Positions 26,061 to 34,844 of a stretch of DNA of 41,328 bases are shown here, one piece after another. The first letter of the stretch is position 1; each line of letters starts with the position of its first letter. A program made the position numbers and the translations under genes. The notes under the pieces were generated by a model, which was not told the DNA's origin, searched no databases, and was given only the letters and a program-made list of their open reading frames with translations. The stretch is from Sulfuricurvum sp. IAE1 (GTDB taxonomy: Bacteria; Campylobacterota; Campylobacteria; Campylobacterales; Sulfurimonadaceae): positions 1 through 41,328 of the forward strand of contig CAMBHX010000001.1 in the NCBI GenBank assembly GCA_945867285.1, read 5' to 3'.

Positions 26061-26432
26061 ATGAGGATATTGATTGCTGAGGATGAGGAGCTTAATCAGA
26101 CTGTTATTGTTGCAATGATTGAGCTAATATATGATGGGGTAAGTGTGACCGTTGTGGGAGATGGTGCACAAGCCCTTGAAGAACTTAAAAGAACGCCGTA
26201 TGATTTAGTGTTAACCGATATTGATATGCCAGTGATGAACGGCTATATGCTGCTTGAGGCAATCAAAGCATGTAGCCTTTGTGTTCCTCTGATTTGTGTT
26301 ACTGCTTTTGCGGTGAGCGGTGATCGCGAAAAGCTTTTGTTGCATGGATTTGACGATTATATCTCCAAGCCCATCAATATGGATGAAATGAAAAAAGTAT
26401 TAGATAGGTATATTGATGCATCAGTCTTTTAA
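26061..26432 (+). CDS. Single-domain response regulator
   Basis: I choose ATG 26061, 8 bp after AAGGAG, rather than GTG 26055. The 123-residue protein is only a receiver domain, with acidic pair E7/D8, phospho-acceptor D53 (LTDIDMP), T81 and K103 (YISKP). With no output domain it probably acts as a phosphorelay carrier or binds a partner protein. It overlaps the following kinase gene by 17 bp. Confidence 0.95.
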   Translation: MRILIAEDEELNQTVIVAMIELIYDGVSVTVVGDGAQALEELKRTPYDLVLTDIDMPVMNGYMLLEAIKACSLCVPLICVTAFAVSGDREKLLLHGFDDYISKPINMDEMKKVLDRYIDASVF

Positions 26433-28773
26433 TTCAGCGTGTTTGACGCAGTTGTTTACTTTGGATGATAACTATTTGCTGCAAAGAGAGCATGTTGGAA
26501 CATATATTCACTCTTTTGGAGGGTTGATTGCAGATCGAATGATTAACCATTATTTACTCAAAAATCCTATCTATCAAAATATCCTCTCTTCGACCGATAT
26601 TTTAAGAGTGATGAGATTGTTTGGAGAGTATTTTAGTTCTCTTTTTATTCATCCTTTTGATGCGCGTCTGATTGATCGTATGCGTCAAGTGTCTGAAATT
26701 CATATTAGTATCGGTTTAGAGGCTATTCATATGTCTCGAGGGTTTGATATTCTCACTGAGATTATCATAGATTTAGCTAAAATCAATAAACAAATTAGTG
26801 ATGATTTATCCATTATTATTAAAATGGTCCGAATAGCTGAATCTGTTATGCAAGAAAATTATCGAACTCATGCCTCCAAACACCAAAAAGGGCTCCAAAA
26901 AGAGAACAAAATTCTCCATTTGTTTGATGTGCTATATGCTTCACTCACTATACACAAGCAAAGTCGTAAAAAGCTCATAAGCTATTGGATAGGAGATGAA
27001 AATAAACAAGATGTTGAGTCAATATCCTTTGTGAGTGAAGGGGCATGCCCTTTTAGCAAAACGATAGAGCAGCTCTCATCACAAAGAGAGTTGCTCTTGG
27101 GTTTCGGAATTGATTTGGATTCCATGAATGAATTGCATCATCAGTATCATGAAAAAATAAATACATTGGTAAGACGCTCGAAGAGTGAAGGGCAAGAGCT
27201 TTATGATGAGATTATAACTATTTCAGATAGGTTATATGCAAGCGTAGATCAGCCGTTGCAAGACATTACTGCGACGTCATATATGGGAGTTCATTCGGGA
27301 ATGGAGTTTTTGAATGCTTGCTCGCAATTTATTTATGATGGCGTGGGGTCGTTTGGACACGAGAGTTTTGTAGATGATTTACGAGGCAGATTAGATGAAC
27401 AATTAAATCAAACTCTTGGGTGGTGTATTGAGAGGGTGTATGTGGGCGAGGGTGACATTTCTCAAAATTCAGAGTTTGATGCAAGTGGTACAATTATTCT
27501 CAATAACAGACGTGTCAATATAGGAGTGATACTCAAAGATATCCCAAATAAGATTTATATGGTTGAAATCATTCAGATTTTACTTGAAATACTGCGTCAA
27601 AATTTTCAAAATAAAGAACGAGAGCATGCTCTTGCACGATTGGCCGATGAGGCAGAACGAACCAGTAGTGCCAAGGATATGTTTTTGGCCAATATGAGTC
27701 ATGAGCTACGCACACCGCTGAATGCGATTATAGGTTTTTCTCAAATTTTGACTATGAACCAAGACATTCCCCCAAAGCTCTTAGTGTATATTCAAAAAAT
27801 CGGTATCGCTGGGAATAATCTTTTGGTCTTGGTTAATACGATTTTGGATTTTGCAAAACTTGAAGCAGGAAAATTTTCCTTTAAGCCTGAGATGACGTTG
27901 GCTTCTTTGATTATCCGTGAAATTGCAACCATTATTGAACCTATGGCACAGAAGAAGTCGATTCAATTTTTTTATCCTGAACATATCTCTTTAGGGCTTT
28001 ATGTTGATAAGCAGCTAATTGTTCAGGTTTTGTTGAATTTACTCAGCAATGCGGTTAAATTTACTTCAGATAATGGAGAAATATCTTTAAGTGTAGATTA
28101 TGATGAAGCAACGCATGCCTATAGAATTGGTGTGCATGATAATGGTGTAGGTATCGATGAGAGTGATATGACCGCCCTTTTTGATCCCTTTACCCAAGTC
28201 GAAAACTCTTTTCAAAAAAGTACCAAGGGGACAGGATTGGGACTTGCGATTGCCAAAAAAATTATTGAGGATTTACATGGGGGACGGCTGTGGGTTGAAA
28301 GTATTTTAGGAGGGGGATCGGTTTTTTATTTCACTTTGCCTATTTCATTATCACAAGTTACATTGGAACGTTTTGATGGTACAGCTTCTAGCGGTAAAAA
28401 AGCACTCATAGTAGAGGATGCTGTTGAATATCAACACGTTTTGGTTGAGCGTTTGAGAGATACTTTTGATATAGCGCTTACTAATTCTGTTAACAAAGCC
28501 AAAGAGTTGCTGGGGCAAGAATCTTTTGATTGTATTGTATTGGATTTTTTCCTGGTAGATGGTATCAGCTCTGAAGTACTACAGTTCATGATAGACGGTG
28601 GTATCGATACGCCAGTGATTATTATCTCTGCAGAAGATGATAGTAAGCTTATTGCAAATTTACCTGATACTCCTGTGGTCGAAGGAATTTTTAACAAGAC
28701 CAATATCAATCAAATTTGTGATTTTTTAACATCAAAATCACTGCCAAGAAGAGGTGTTACATCGGCAGATTGA
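26416..28773 (+). CDS. Hybrid histidine kinase with globin-sensor and CZB-like zinc domains
   Basis: The protein starts at ATG 26416 and has 785 residues. Residues 20-150 look like a globin-coupled sensor domain, with VSEIHISIGLEAI carrying the likely proximal heme histidine H96. Residues 170-252 look like a CZB zinc-binding domain: H180, C211 (ACPFSK) and H241/H245 (NELHHQYHEKI). A helical region leads to the kinase: H box with H429 (MSHELRTPLNAIIG), N box (NLLSNAVKF), HDNGVGID and GTGLGLAIAKKI. A C-terminal receiver (LDFFLVDG) ends the protein. No membrane segment is seen, so it is probably a cytoplasmic gas/zinc or oxidant sensor feeding the operon's receivers. Its 3' end overlaps the convergent TauE-like gene by 17 bp. 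Confidence 0.88.
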   Translation: MHQSFNSACLTQLFTLDDNYLLQREHVGTYIHSFGGLIADRMINHYLLKNPIYQNILSSTDILRVMRLFGEYFSSLFIHPFDARLIDRMRQVSEIHISIGLEAIHMSRGFDILTEIIIDLAKINKQISDDLSIIIKMVRIAESVMQENYRTHASKHQKGLQKENKILHLFDVLYASLTIHKQSRKKLISYWIGDENKQDVESISFVSEGACPFSKTIEQLSSQRELLLGFGIDLDSMNELHHQYHEKINTLVRRSKSEGQELYDEIITISDRLYASVDQPLQDITATSYMGVHSGMEFLNACSQFIYDGVGSFGHESFVDDLRGRLDEQLNQTLGWCIERVYVGEGDISQNSEFDASGTIILNNRRVNIGVILKDIPNKIYMVEIIQILLEILRQNFQNKEREHALARLADEAERTSSAKDMFLANMSHELRTPLNAIIGFSQILTMNQDIPPKLLVYIQKIGIAGNNLLVLVNTILDFAKLEAGKFSFKPEMTLASLIIREIATIIEPMAQKKSIQFFYPEHISLGLYVDKQLIVQVLLNLLSNAVKFTSDNGEISLSVDYDEATHAYRIGVHDNGVGIDESDMTALFDPFTQVENSFQKSTKGTGLGLAIAKKIIEDLHGGRLWVESILGGGSVFYFTLPISLSQVTLERFDGTASSGKKALIVEDAVEYQHVLVERLRDTFDIALTNSVNKAKELLGQESFDCIVLDFFLVDGISSEVLQFMIDGGIDTPVIIISAEDDSKLIANLPDTPVVEGIFNKTNINQICDFLTSKSLPRRGVTSAD

Positions 28774-29446
28774 TGATGTGCGCCAACCCTTTGTAGATAC
28801 TAAAAAGTCCATATATTCCAATCGAAACGGCGGCAATACGGTTCATCGTTTGACGAAAGGCAATTTCTCGCATAAAATTGATTGATTGCCCCAGGGCCAA
28901 TAGTGTAGGAACGGTTGCTAATCCAAACGCCAGCATAATAAGTCCCCCTTCAACGATAGATGCGCTTGAAGCCGCTTTGGCCGCAAAGAAAAAGACAAAT
29001 CCACAGGGAAAAAATCCATTCATCATCCCTAATGCAAAAAAGCTCTTAACGCTTTTACTTTTGATAAGTCGGGAAAAAAGTGTCTTAAAAATAGGGAAGT
29101 TCAAAAAGGAACTCTCCAGCAAATGTAACAGTTTTGAAACCCCCAGCATCGAGAGTGCCGTGATAATCATCAAAATCCCAGCACCTATGAGTAATGCTCC
29201 TTTAGTAGCCATGGAGACCGTAAAGAGCATCCCGATACCACCAAATATCATTCCAAGTAGTGCATATGAGCTTACTCGTCCGATATTGTAGGCACTGTGC
29301 CGAATGAGTTGCTGTGGACGACTCATTGAGGAGTCAATTTTGGTGGAGCTGTAGGCAACGATAAATCCACCGCACATTCCTATGCAGTGCCCAAAGCTAC
29401 CAGCAAATGCAATCGAGATAATAACCCACCAATCAAACATACTCAT
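28757..29446 (-). CDS. TauE/SafE or UreH-type membrane protein, likely metal-linked
   Basis: The 229-residue protein has about six membrane segments. The first carries SFGHCIGMCGGFIVAY and the fourth FFALGMMNGFFPCGFVFFFA; paired cysteine-rich turns of this kind mark the sulfite-exporter TauE/SafE-like family found near cytochrome oxidase and copper genes. GGAGG precedes the ATG. It is divergent from an exported metal-binding protein, suggesting a joint copper or heavy-metal role. The name sulfite exporter is only a family label. Confidence 0.85.
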   Translation of the reverse strand: MSMFDWWVIISIAFAGSFGHCIGMCGGFIVAYSSTKIDSSMSRPQQLIRHSAYNIGRVSSYALLGMIFGGIGMLFTVSMATKGALLIGAGILMIITALSMLGVSKLLHLLESSFLNFPIFKTLFSRLIKSKSVKSFFALGMMNGFFPCGFVFFFAAKAASSASIVEGGLIMLAFGLATVPTLLALGQSINFMREIAFRQTMNRIAAVSIGIYGLFSIYKGLAHIINLPM

Positions 29447-29565
29447 AAGTCCTCCATATAGTAATTATTCATAGTTTATATAATAATTGTTACATCTGTG
29501 TTAAGGCTTAACACGTTTTTAACAGTAATATGCAACAATAGCGCAAAACAACTAAAAGGTGTACG

Positions 29566-29829
29566 ATGAAAAAGATAGTATTAAGTGTTTTGGCTCTTGC
29601 AGCATTGGCATGCGCTGATCAAATGACAAAGTTAAGTATCACGGGGATGACATGTTCTGGATGTGTTGGAAGTGTCAAGGGGGCAATTAATGGCGTTGAT
29701 GGAGTTAAAAGCACCACGGTATATCTCAAAGAGGGTAGTGCTGAAGTAACCGCCAAAGAGGGCGTAAAACCCGAAGCGATGTGTGATGCAGTCAAAAAAA
29801 CTGGATATGGATGTAAAGTAATAAAATAA
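29566..29829 (+). CDS. Periplasmic heavy-metal-associated protein, MerP/CopZ-like
   Basis: The 87-residue protein has a signal peptide (MKKIVLSVLALAALACA) followed by one HMA domain with the metal-binding motif GMTCSGC (about 27-33). The signal makes it MerP-like, a periplasmic carrier, rather than cytoplasmic CopZ. C-terminal cysteines are in MCDAVKKTGYGCKV. The ribosome site AAAAGGTG lies 6 bp upstream. It is divergent from the TauE-like gene and may pass copper to, or take it from, that protein. Confidence 0.93.
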   Translation: MKKIVLSVLALAALACADQMTKLSITGMTCSGCVGSVKGAINGVDGVKSTTVYLKEGSAEVTAKEGVKPEAMCDAVKKTGYGCKVIK

Positions 29830-29875
29830 TACTAGGTTTTATTACCATTCTAGATTTCTCGAAAAGTTTACTTTT

Positions 29876-30045
29876 CGTAGCTTTAGGGGATTGCAAAGGT
29901 GAAAAGCATATTAAAAGCCAACTGCTTGGCTTTTATAGCTTTGAAACCAAAGGCTATATGCGTAAGCATAGCCAAAGGAGTCCTTGCCACTAAAACGGAT
30001 GCACCCAAAGGGCACGAGAACCTCGAAGAGGTATTCGTTTTAGTG
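29876..30045. repeat. Hairpin-bearing intergenic element, copy 2 (longer)
   Basis: Between a plus-strand gene and the 3' end of a minus-strand gene lie CGTAGCTTTAGGGGATTGC and a series of stems: AAAAGCCAA with TTGGCTTTT, GGCTAT with ATAGCC, ACCTC with GAGGT. CACTAAAACG (29988-29997) pairs over 10 bp with CGTTTTAGTG (30036-30045). The order of blocks matches copy 1 at 2449-2514 with extra sequence inserted between. Confidence 0.5.
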
Positions 30046-30059
30046 CGTAACATTATGTA

Positions 30060-31037
30060 TTAGATCATATACTTTTGGGCATCTTTGCGAGTGGTGCTCC
30101 CCAGATCACTAACAAACGGTGTGTTATCAAATAATAGCTCTTGCTCTCCTGTAAAGTCGGGTTTACAGTAGGCTAGGACAAACTTGGCGGCTAATGCTTT
30201 ATCCTCCTCGTTAGCATTAGTTGTTAGCAAACAATGAGGGCCAAAAAGCTCTGTTGTGATGTGCATGTATTTATGATTGACTATCTCTTCAAGCTTGCTG
30301 TTTTCCTCTTCGTTACGTCCGATGATAAGTTTGGCACCATTTGGCAGTCGTAGCTGACGGCCGTATTTGAGTGTTTGAATATCCGCTTTGATAAAGCTCT
30401 CGTCATGTTTTACTAAATCACGAATTTTGTTTGAAAAATGTTCATCGGTGAGTAGACATCCACCTCCTGGTTTCTCAAAATCGACCAGTCCAAACTGCTC
30501 AGCCAGCGCCATTTGACGCTCACGATTTCGTCCCACAATTTCTTCGAGTTGTTCACGGTCTACCCATCCGTTGATTTCAGGGATCGTGGGCTCGAGCGCT
30601 TTGGCGCTCATGGGGCGCAATAATAACCCATTGCAATCACTGATGTCGAGCACTTTTTGCAATGATTCACCATTTTGACTCATAGGACGCTGACCCAAGA
30701 CCTCGCCACTGATGAGAAAACTAGCTCCTTCCTCGATCATGAGGCGCTTAGCCACCTCAAACATCTTGCCGTGGCAGTCGATACAGGGGTTGAAATTTTT
30801 GCCGTATCCGTGCTTAGGTGTAAATAAAACATCGGCCAAATATTCGTCTTGGATGTCGACAATACGTAAGGTTGCTCCCACTTGGTCACACATATTTTGC
30901 ATGTGTTCTCGTCGATCTTTGATGGAGCCAAAACCGGTACTAATGTTACAAGCGACGACCTCAATTCCTTGGTTTATGATGAGTTTCATGGCGAGGGTGG
31001 AGTCAAGACCTCCACTGAACAACGCTATTGCTTTCAT
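30060..31037 (-). CDS. ThiI/MnmA-like PP-loop tRNA thiolation-type enzyme with NFACT-R-like C-terminus
   Basis: The 325-residue protein begins MKAIALFSGGLDSTLAMKLI, whose SGGLDST (residues 8-14) is the ATP-binding PP-loop. FNPCIDCHGKMF and FLISGEVLGQRPMSQN match ThiI/MnmA-type catalytic cores. The C-terminal third (about 225-270) reads YGRQLRLPNGAKLIIGRNEEEN, which resembles an NFACT-R RNA-binding domain. There is no THUMP or rhodanese domain. I infer a tRNA-sulfur or related nucleoside modification, substrate unknown. dnaG ends 9 bp upstream of its start, so the two are probably one transcript. Confidence 0.8.
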   Translation of the reverse strand: MKAIALFSGGLDSTLAMKLIINQGIEVVACNISTGFGSIKDRREHMQNMCDQVGATLRIVDIQDEYLADVLFTPKHGYGKNFNPCIDCHGKMFEVAKRLMIEEGASFLISGEVLGQRPMSQNGESLQKVLDISDCNGLLLRPMSAKALEPTIPEINGWVDREQLEEIVGRNRERQMALAEQFGLVDFEKPGGGCLLTDEHFSNKIRDLVKHDESFIKADIQTLKYGRQLRLPNGAKLIIGRNEEENSKLEEIVNHKYMHITTELFGPHCLLTTNANEEDKALAAKFVLAYCKPDFTGEQELLFDNTPFVSDLGSTTRKDAQKYMI

Positions 31038-31046
31038 GCTTTTCCT

Positions 31047-32687
31047 TTATGTTAATGGTACGAGTTCACCTCGTTTGAGACGAGTTATTTTGTCTCTCAT
31101 CTGTCGAATCCTGTACGATTTTTCATCGAATGATACCGTATTTTCACTGGCTATTTTTTTGAGTTCACGGTTATAGTGATGTGTTAAAAAAGTGATAAGC
31201 TCGGCACGTATGGCGTCGTCACCTTCAAAAATACGGATACGATCGTCCATTACAATGGCGCGCAGTCGTGGGTCATCCTCACCATTGATAGCACAAAATA
31301 ACTCACTTCCATGGTATTGCAAGAGTTGCGGCTCGATAAAATCTAGCAATGAGTCAATAATGCTGGGGCGTTCCAAAATAGTTTTAATGAAACTGAGTTC
31401 CCAAATATCGTGATGAGAAAAATTGATGGGCACATGGTGGGTGTTTGGAGCGTGGCTGATTTTGACCAAGGCGGGTGATATCCCAAGCTTTGAAGCACAA
31501 AACCCTCGATACTCCTCTTGCATAAGGGGAGAGAGTGTTTTGAGGTAGGCAATACTCTCGTGTAATGCTGCCTCTTTGGCTTTTGGGTCATTGAGATTAT
31601 AACTGTTGATCATCTCGGTGAGAACAAATTCGATAAATGCAATAGGGCGACGAAAAAGGGCGGTCAATTGTTCAATGTGACCATTTTTAACCATATCCGC
31701 AGGATCCATCCCCTCTCCAAACAACACCACACCACCATTAAATCCACCACCACTGAGTAGTTTGGATGCTTTAAGTGCCGCAGTTCGTCCGGCTTTGTCT
31801 CCATCGTATGCTACTAGTACTTTTGGTTCCCCTTTACGTAATGCTGGGAGATGCTCTGCTGTCAACGCAGTTCCCAATGTGGCTACGGCATGGGTAAATC
31901 CTGCTTGATGTAACATAACCACATCTAGATACCCCTCGGTGACAATAATCTCTTGATGTTTGTAGATCGATTCTCGTGCGAGATGGTAGGCGTATAAAAG
32001 CCTTGATTTATTGAAAATAGCACTTTGGGAAGAGTTGACGTATTTGGCACTGTGACCTGTGATAGTGCGCCCTCCGAATCCCACGATTGAACCATTATTG
32101 GCCTGGATAGGAAAGGTGATACGCTCGATAAAACGGGCAAAGAGTTTGCCTTGGTCCCCTCGACCTATTGCCCCAAGTTCAAGTGCTTCAGTCGATTTAA
32201 AATGATGCTGTTCTAAAAAGTTGAGTGTTTGCGAGGAGCTTGGGGCATAGCCAATACCAAATTTCTCGATACTAGAGGTAAATACTCCTCGCTCGTGAAG
32301 ATAGTTGGAAGCGGTGGCGTTATCACCCAATAATTTTTGATACCAACCGCTTAGTGTTTCAAGTAGATTGGAACGTACTTTTTGCTCTTTATTATCGGTA
32401 TAGTGGAGGGTAAAGTTGACAGAGTTGGCGAGTTTTTCGATAGCTTCGGGATAGGAGAGCTTTTCATAAGCCATCGTAAATCCAATAGCATCCCCATCTA
32501 CACCACACCCGAAGCAATGATATTTTTGACGTTGCGTATTGACCATAAAACTCGCTGATTTTTCATCATGAAACGGGCATGGAGCTTTGAAATTTGCCCC
32601 AGAGCGCTTGAGTTCTACATAAGAACCTACAACATCGACAATGTCAAGTCTGGCCTTTAGAGCCTCTATGGAGTCGGCAGTTATCAT
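31047..32687 (-). CDS. dnaG: DNA primase DnaG
   Basis: DnaG makes RNA primers at the replication fork. The 546-residue protein has the N-terminal zinc-binding domain with C37, H40, C58 and C61 (CPFH, CFGC), then the catalytic RNA-polymerase and TOPRIM region with EIIVTEGYLDVVMLHQAG and VLVAYDGDKAGRTAA. The C-terminal helicase-interaction domain is weakly conserved, as usual. The start is ATG at 32685-32687. The MCP gene ends 31 bp upstream of its start on the same strand; the downstream PP-loop gene begins 9 bp after its stop. Confidence 0.97.
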   Translation of the reverse strand: MITADSIEALKARLDIVDVVGSYVELKRSGANFKAPCPFHDEKSASFMVNTQRQKYHCFGCGVDGDAIGFTMAYEKLSYPEAIEKLANSVNFTLHYTDNKEQKVRSNLLETLSGWYQKLLGDNATASNYLHERGVFTSSIEKFGIGYAPSSSQTLNFLEQHHFKSTEALELGAIGRGDQGKLFARFIERITFPIQANNGSIVGFGGRTITGHSAKYVNSSQSAIFNKSRLLYAYHLARESIYKHQEIIVTEGYLDVVMLHQAGFTHAVATLGTALTAEHLPALRKGEPKVLVAYDGDKAGRTAALKASKLLSGGGFNGGVVLFGEGMDPADMVKNGHIEQLTALFRRPIAFIEFVLTEMINSYNLNDPKAKEAALHESIAYLKTLSPLMQEEYRGFCASKLGISPALVKISHAPNTHHVPINFSHHDIWELSFIKTILERPSIIDSLLDFIEPQLLQYHGSELFCAINGEDDPRLRAIVMDDRIRIFEGDDAIRAELITFLTHHYNRELKKIASENTVSFDEKSYRIRQMRDKITRLKRGELVPLT

Positions 32688-32718
32688 GAAAGTATTTTAG
32701 CCAACTATAGCTTCGCTC

Positions 32719-34383
32719 TTAGTGTGTTTTAAATTGCCCTAGCTGTTGATACAAAGAGTTAGCGGCATTGGCAACAGAATGGGCGATTTCAGAAAGATCG
32801 TGTATCGAAGACTCGTTGAGGCGAGCGATACTTCTGAGTGATTCAACTTGATTGAGCATCGAATCGATATGTTGCGCAATTATTTTTGAGTTCGCAACAC
32901 TTTGTGTGGTTAGTTTGGACGTTTTTTCCATCGCTTCAACGCTTTCATTGATATTTCGATCAACGTTGGCGGAGATGGTGGTTACATTGCTCATCGCTTC
33001 GGTGTTATGCTGCATTTGATCGGTGGCTTCAGCGATACTTTGTACGATGATATTGATCGTTGAATTGATTTCGATAAGGCTTTTTTGAGTTCGCTCGGCG
33101 AGCTTACGTACTTCATCAGCAACGACAGCAAATCCTCGTCCATGCTCACCTGCTCGAGCTGCTTCAATCGCAGCATTGAGGGCAAGCAGGTTGGTTTGAT
33201 CGGCAATGTCGCCAATAACAAGTAATATATGTTTGACTTGAGATGCTTCAGAGTTGAGATTGGTCAGCTTTTGACTAAGGTCTTGCTCGAGTTCAGCACT
33301 GCGATTTATGGTGCGTAGTAATGTTTCGAGTTCCTTACGACCATATTGAAGCTGATTGAATGCGTTGGTCATATTTGCTTGTGTGTCGGTAAATGCGCTG
33401 ACTCCTTGTTCTACAATGATTTGAATCGATTTGGCGTTTGCAGTTGTCGTTGTAACAATCTCATTTTCGGTGTGAATTCTCTCTTTGATACTACTGGAGA
33501 TAGCGCTTAGTTGATTTGCAACAGTGAGATTCTCTGTTGCGATAGCTTTGGAATTTTTAGTCGAACCTTCGATTTCATTGATAAATACTTTCAGGCTTCT
33601 CGCCATAATCCCTGTTTCATCACGGGTATGGGCACAAAACATTTTGGTAAGGTCAAATAAGTCAGTGCTCAGTTGATGGGTTAGCTCTTTGACCGGCTTG
33701 GTTACTTGAGAGATAACGAATGAGATATTGATTGCAGAAATACTAATACTAACGAGTGCTATGAGGAGATTTTTCCAAATTAATTCAGAGAGGGAAATGT
33801 CAGTATTGACGTACAATAGGATAACATTTAATAAAACAAGTAAAGCCGTACCGCCTACAATAGTAGTAAACAATGAGAGAACCATTTTTTTGCCAAACGA
33901 GATAAAGGGATAACGCTCGTTGAGAGGAACATTGGTTACCCATTCTTCCAATCGTTGAACAAATAAAATAAAGACGGGAATCATAAATAGAAAAAGCAAT
34001 GGTAAAACAGCCAATTCAGCAAGGACAAACCGTTCTGTGTTGATGAATGGTTTATCCCACAGCACGACAGCAGGCCCCAGCAGATTGTAAGCAGCCTGAC
34101 CTGACAAAAAGTAATAGGGTATTTTGGCAATTAACGATGTTGCTTCTTCATTTTTTGAACTTTGTCCGAGCAAGGATTCAAGAGTAGAAAATTTGTTTGA
34201 AAATACTATTAACATTATAGTCGTTGCAATAGCCATATAGACAAGCATCGGAATTGAGATGACAATTTTTAATAATTCATCAAACGTAAACAAGGATGAA
34301 TACGACAGCAAAAATAGCCATCCAGCCGGAGGAATCATCATGCCTGCAAACACAAGCCACAATAAGGTTTTTTTAGGATCCAT
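32719..34383 (-). CDS. Methyl-accepting chemotaxis protein with polytopic N-terminal domain
   Basis: The 554-residue receptor has about six hydrophobic segments in its first 225 residues (7SS/MHYT-like topology rather than a periplasmic ligand domain), a HAMP-like linker (about 220-270, SQVTKPVKELTHQLSTDL), then the coiled-coil signalling domain. The hairpin tip reads IADQTNLLALNAAIEAARAG and GRGFAVVADEVRKLAERT, the standard MCP signature. The C-terminus has no pentapeptide tether. The membrane-embedded sensor part suggests detection of a membrane or cytoplasmic signal such as energy state. Confidence 0.93.
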   Translation of the reverse strand: MDPKKTLLWLVFAGMMIPPAGWLFLLSYSSLFTFDELLKIVISIPMLVYMAIATTIMLIVFSNKFSTLESLLGQSSKNEEATSLIAKIPYYFLSGQAAYNLLGPAVVLWDKPFINTERFVLAELAVLPLLFLFMIPVFILFVQRLEEWVTNVPLNERYPFISFGKKMVLSLFTTIVGGTALLVLLNVILLYVNTDISLSELIWKNLLIALVSISISAINISFVISQVTKPVKELTHQLSTDLFDLTKMFCAHTRDETGIMARSLKVFINEIEGSTKNSKAIATENLTVANQLSAISSSIKERIHTENEIVTTTTANAKSIQIIVEQGVSAFTDTQANMTNAFNQLQYGRKELETLLRTINRSAELEQDLSQKLTNLNSEASQVKHILLVIGDIADQTNLLALNAAIEAARAGEHGRGFAVVADEVRKLAERTQKSLIEINSTINIIVQSIAEATDQMQHNTEAMSNVTTISANVDRNINESVEAMEKTSKLTTQSVANSKIIAQHIDSMLNQVESLRSIARLNESSIHDLSEIAHSVANAANSLYQQLGQFKTH

Positions 34384-34466
34384 ACTCGCGTCCCATCAAT
34401 TTTAGATCTTTTTACAATAATATCCTATAAATAGCTAAAAAATGGCTTTTGTCTCTAAATTTACGC

Positions 34467-34472
34467 TATAAT
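34467..34472 (+). promoter_or_regulatory. -10 element ahead of rpsU
   Basis: TATAAT at 34467-34472 lies 41 bp before the rpsU start and has no convincing -35, as usual in this group. It is just upstream of the AGAAAGTGGG ribosome region. Confidence 0.6.
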
Positions 34473-34512
34473 TGCAGTTCGAAAATTTTAAATAGAAAGT
34501 GGGTGATTGTAG

Positions 34513-34725
34513 ATGCCTGGAATTATCTTACGCCAAGATGATAACTTTGATGCTGCATACCGTCGTTTCAAGAAGCAAACAGATCGTAATCTGGTTGTTA
34601 CTGAAGCTCGTGCTCGCCGTAACCACGTTACAGAGACCGAAAAACGCAAACAGTTCAAAATCAGCGCTCGCAAGAAGATGTTAAAACGTCTCTATATGAT
34701 GCGACGTTACGAATCTCGCCTGTAA
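34513..34725 (+). CDS. rpsU: 30S ribosomal protein S21
   Basis: This small basic ribosomal protein helps position mRNA at the anti-Shine-Dalgarno end of 16S rRNA. At 70 residues it is the usual size, starting MPGIILRQDDNFDAAYRRFK and rich in R and K, with ARKKMLKRLYMMRRYESRL at the end. It stands alone, with a hairpin 3 bp downstream. Confidence 0.96.
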   Translation: MPGIILRQDDNFDAAYRRFKKQTDRNLVVTEARARRNHVTETEKRKQFKISARKKMLKRLYMMRRYESRL

Positions 34726-34727
34726 TC

Positions 34728-34748
34728 CCAAAGCGCCCTGCGCTTTGG
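34728..34748 (+). terminator. Terminator-like hairpin after rpsU
   Basis: CCAAAGCGC (34728-34736) pairs perfectly over 9 bp with GCGCTTTGG (34740-34748) around a 3-base loop, directly after the rpsU stop. Only a loose T-rich stretch follows. Confidence 0.7.
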
Positions 34749-34844
34749 CTTACGCCTCTTAAAAACTCCCTTTATTTTTTCTCACGTAACATTTCATAAT
34801 CAACCCTATGCTATACTCCTATACTTAAAAATTAGGAAATCATT

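Noticed and set aside
29830..30059. Possible tRNA-like or structured RNA gene because of several stems.
   Set aside because: The stems do not make a cloverleaf and the sequence blocks match the intergenic element at 2449-2514, so a repeat is the simpler reading.
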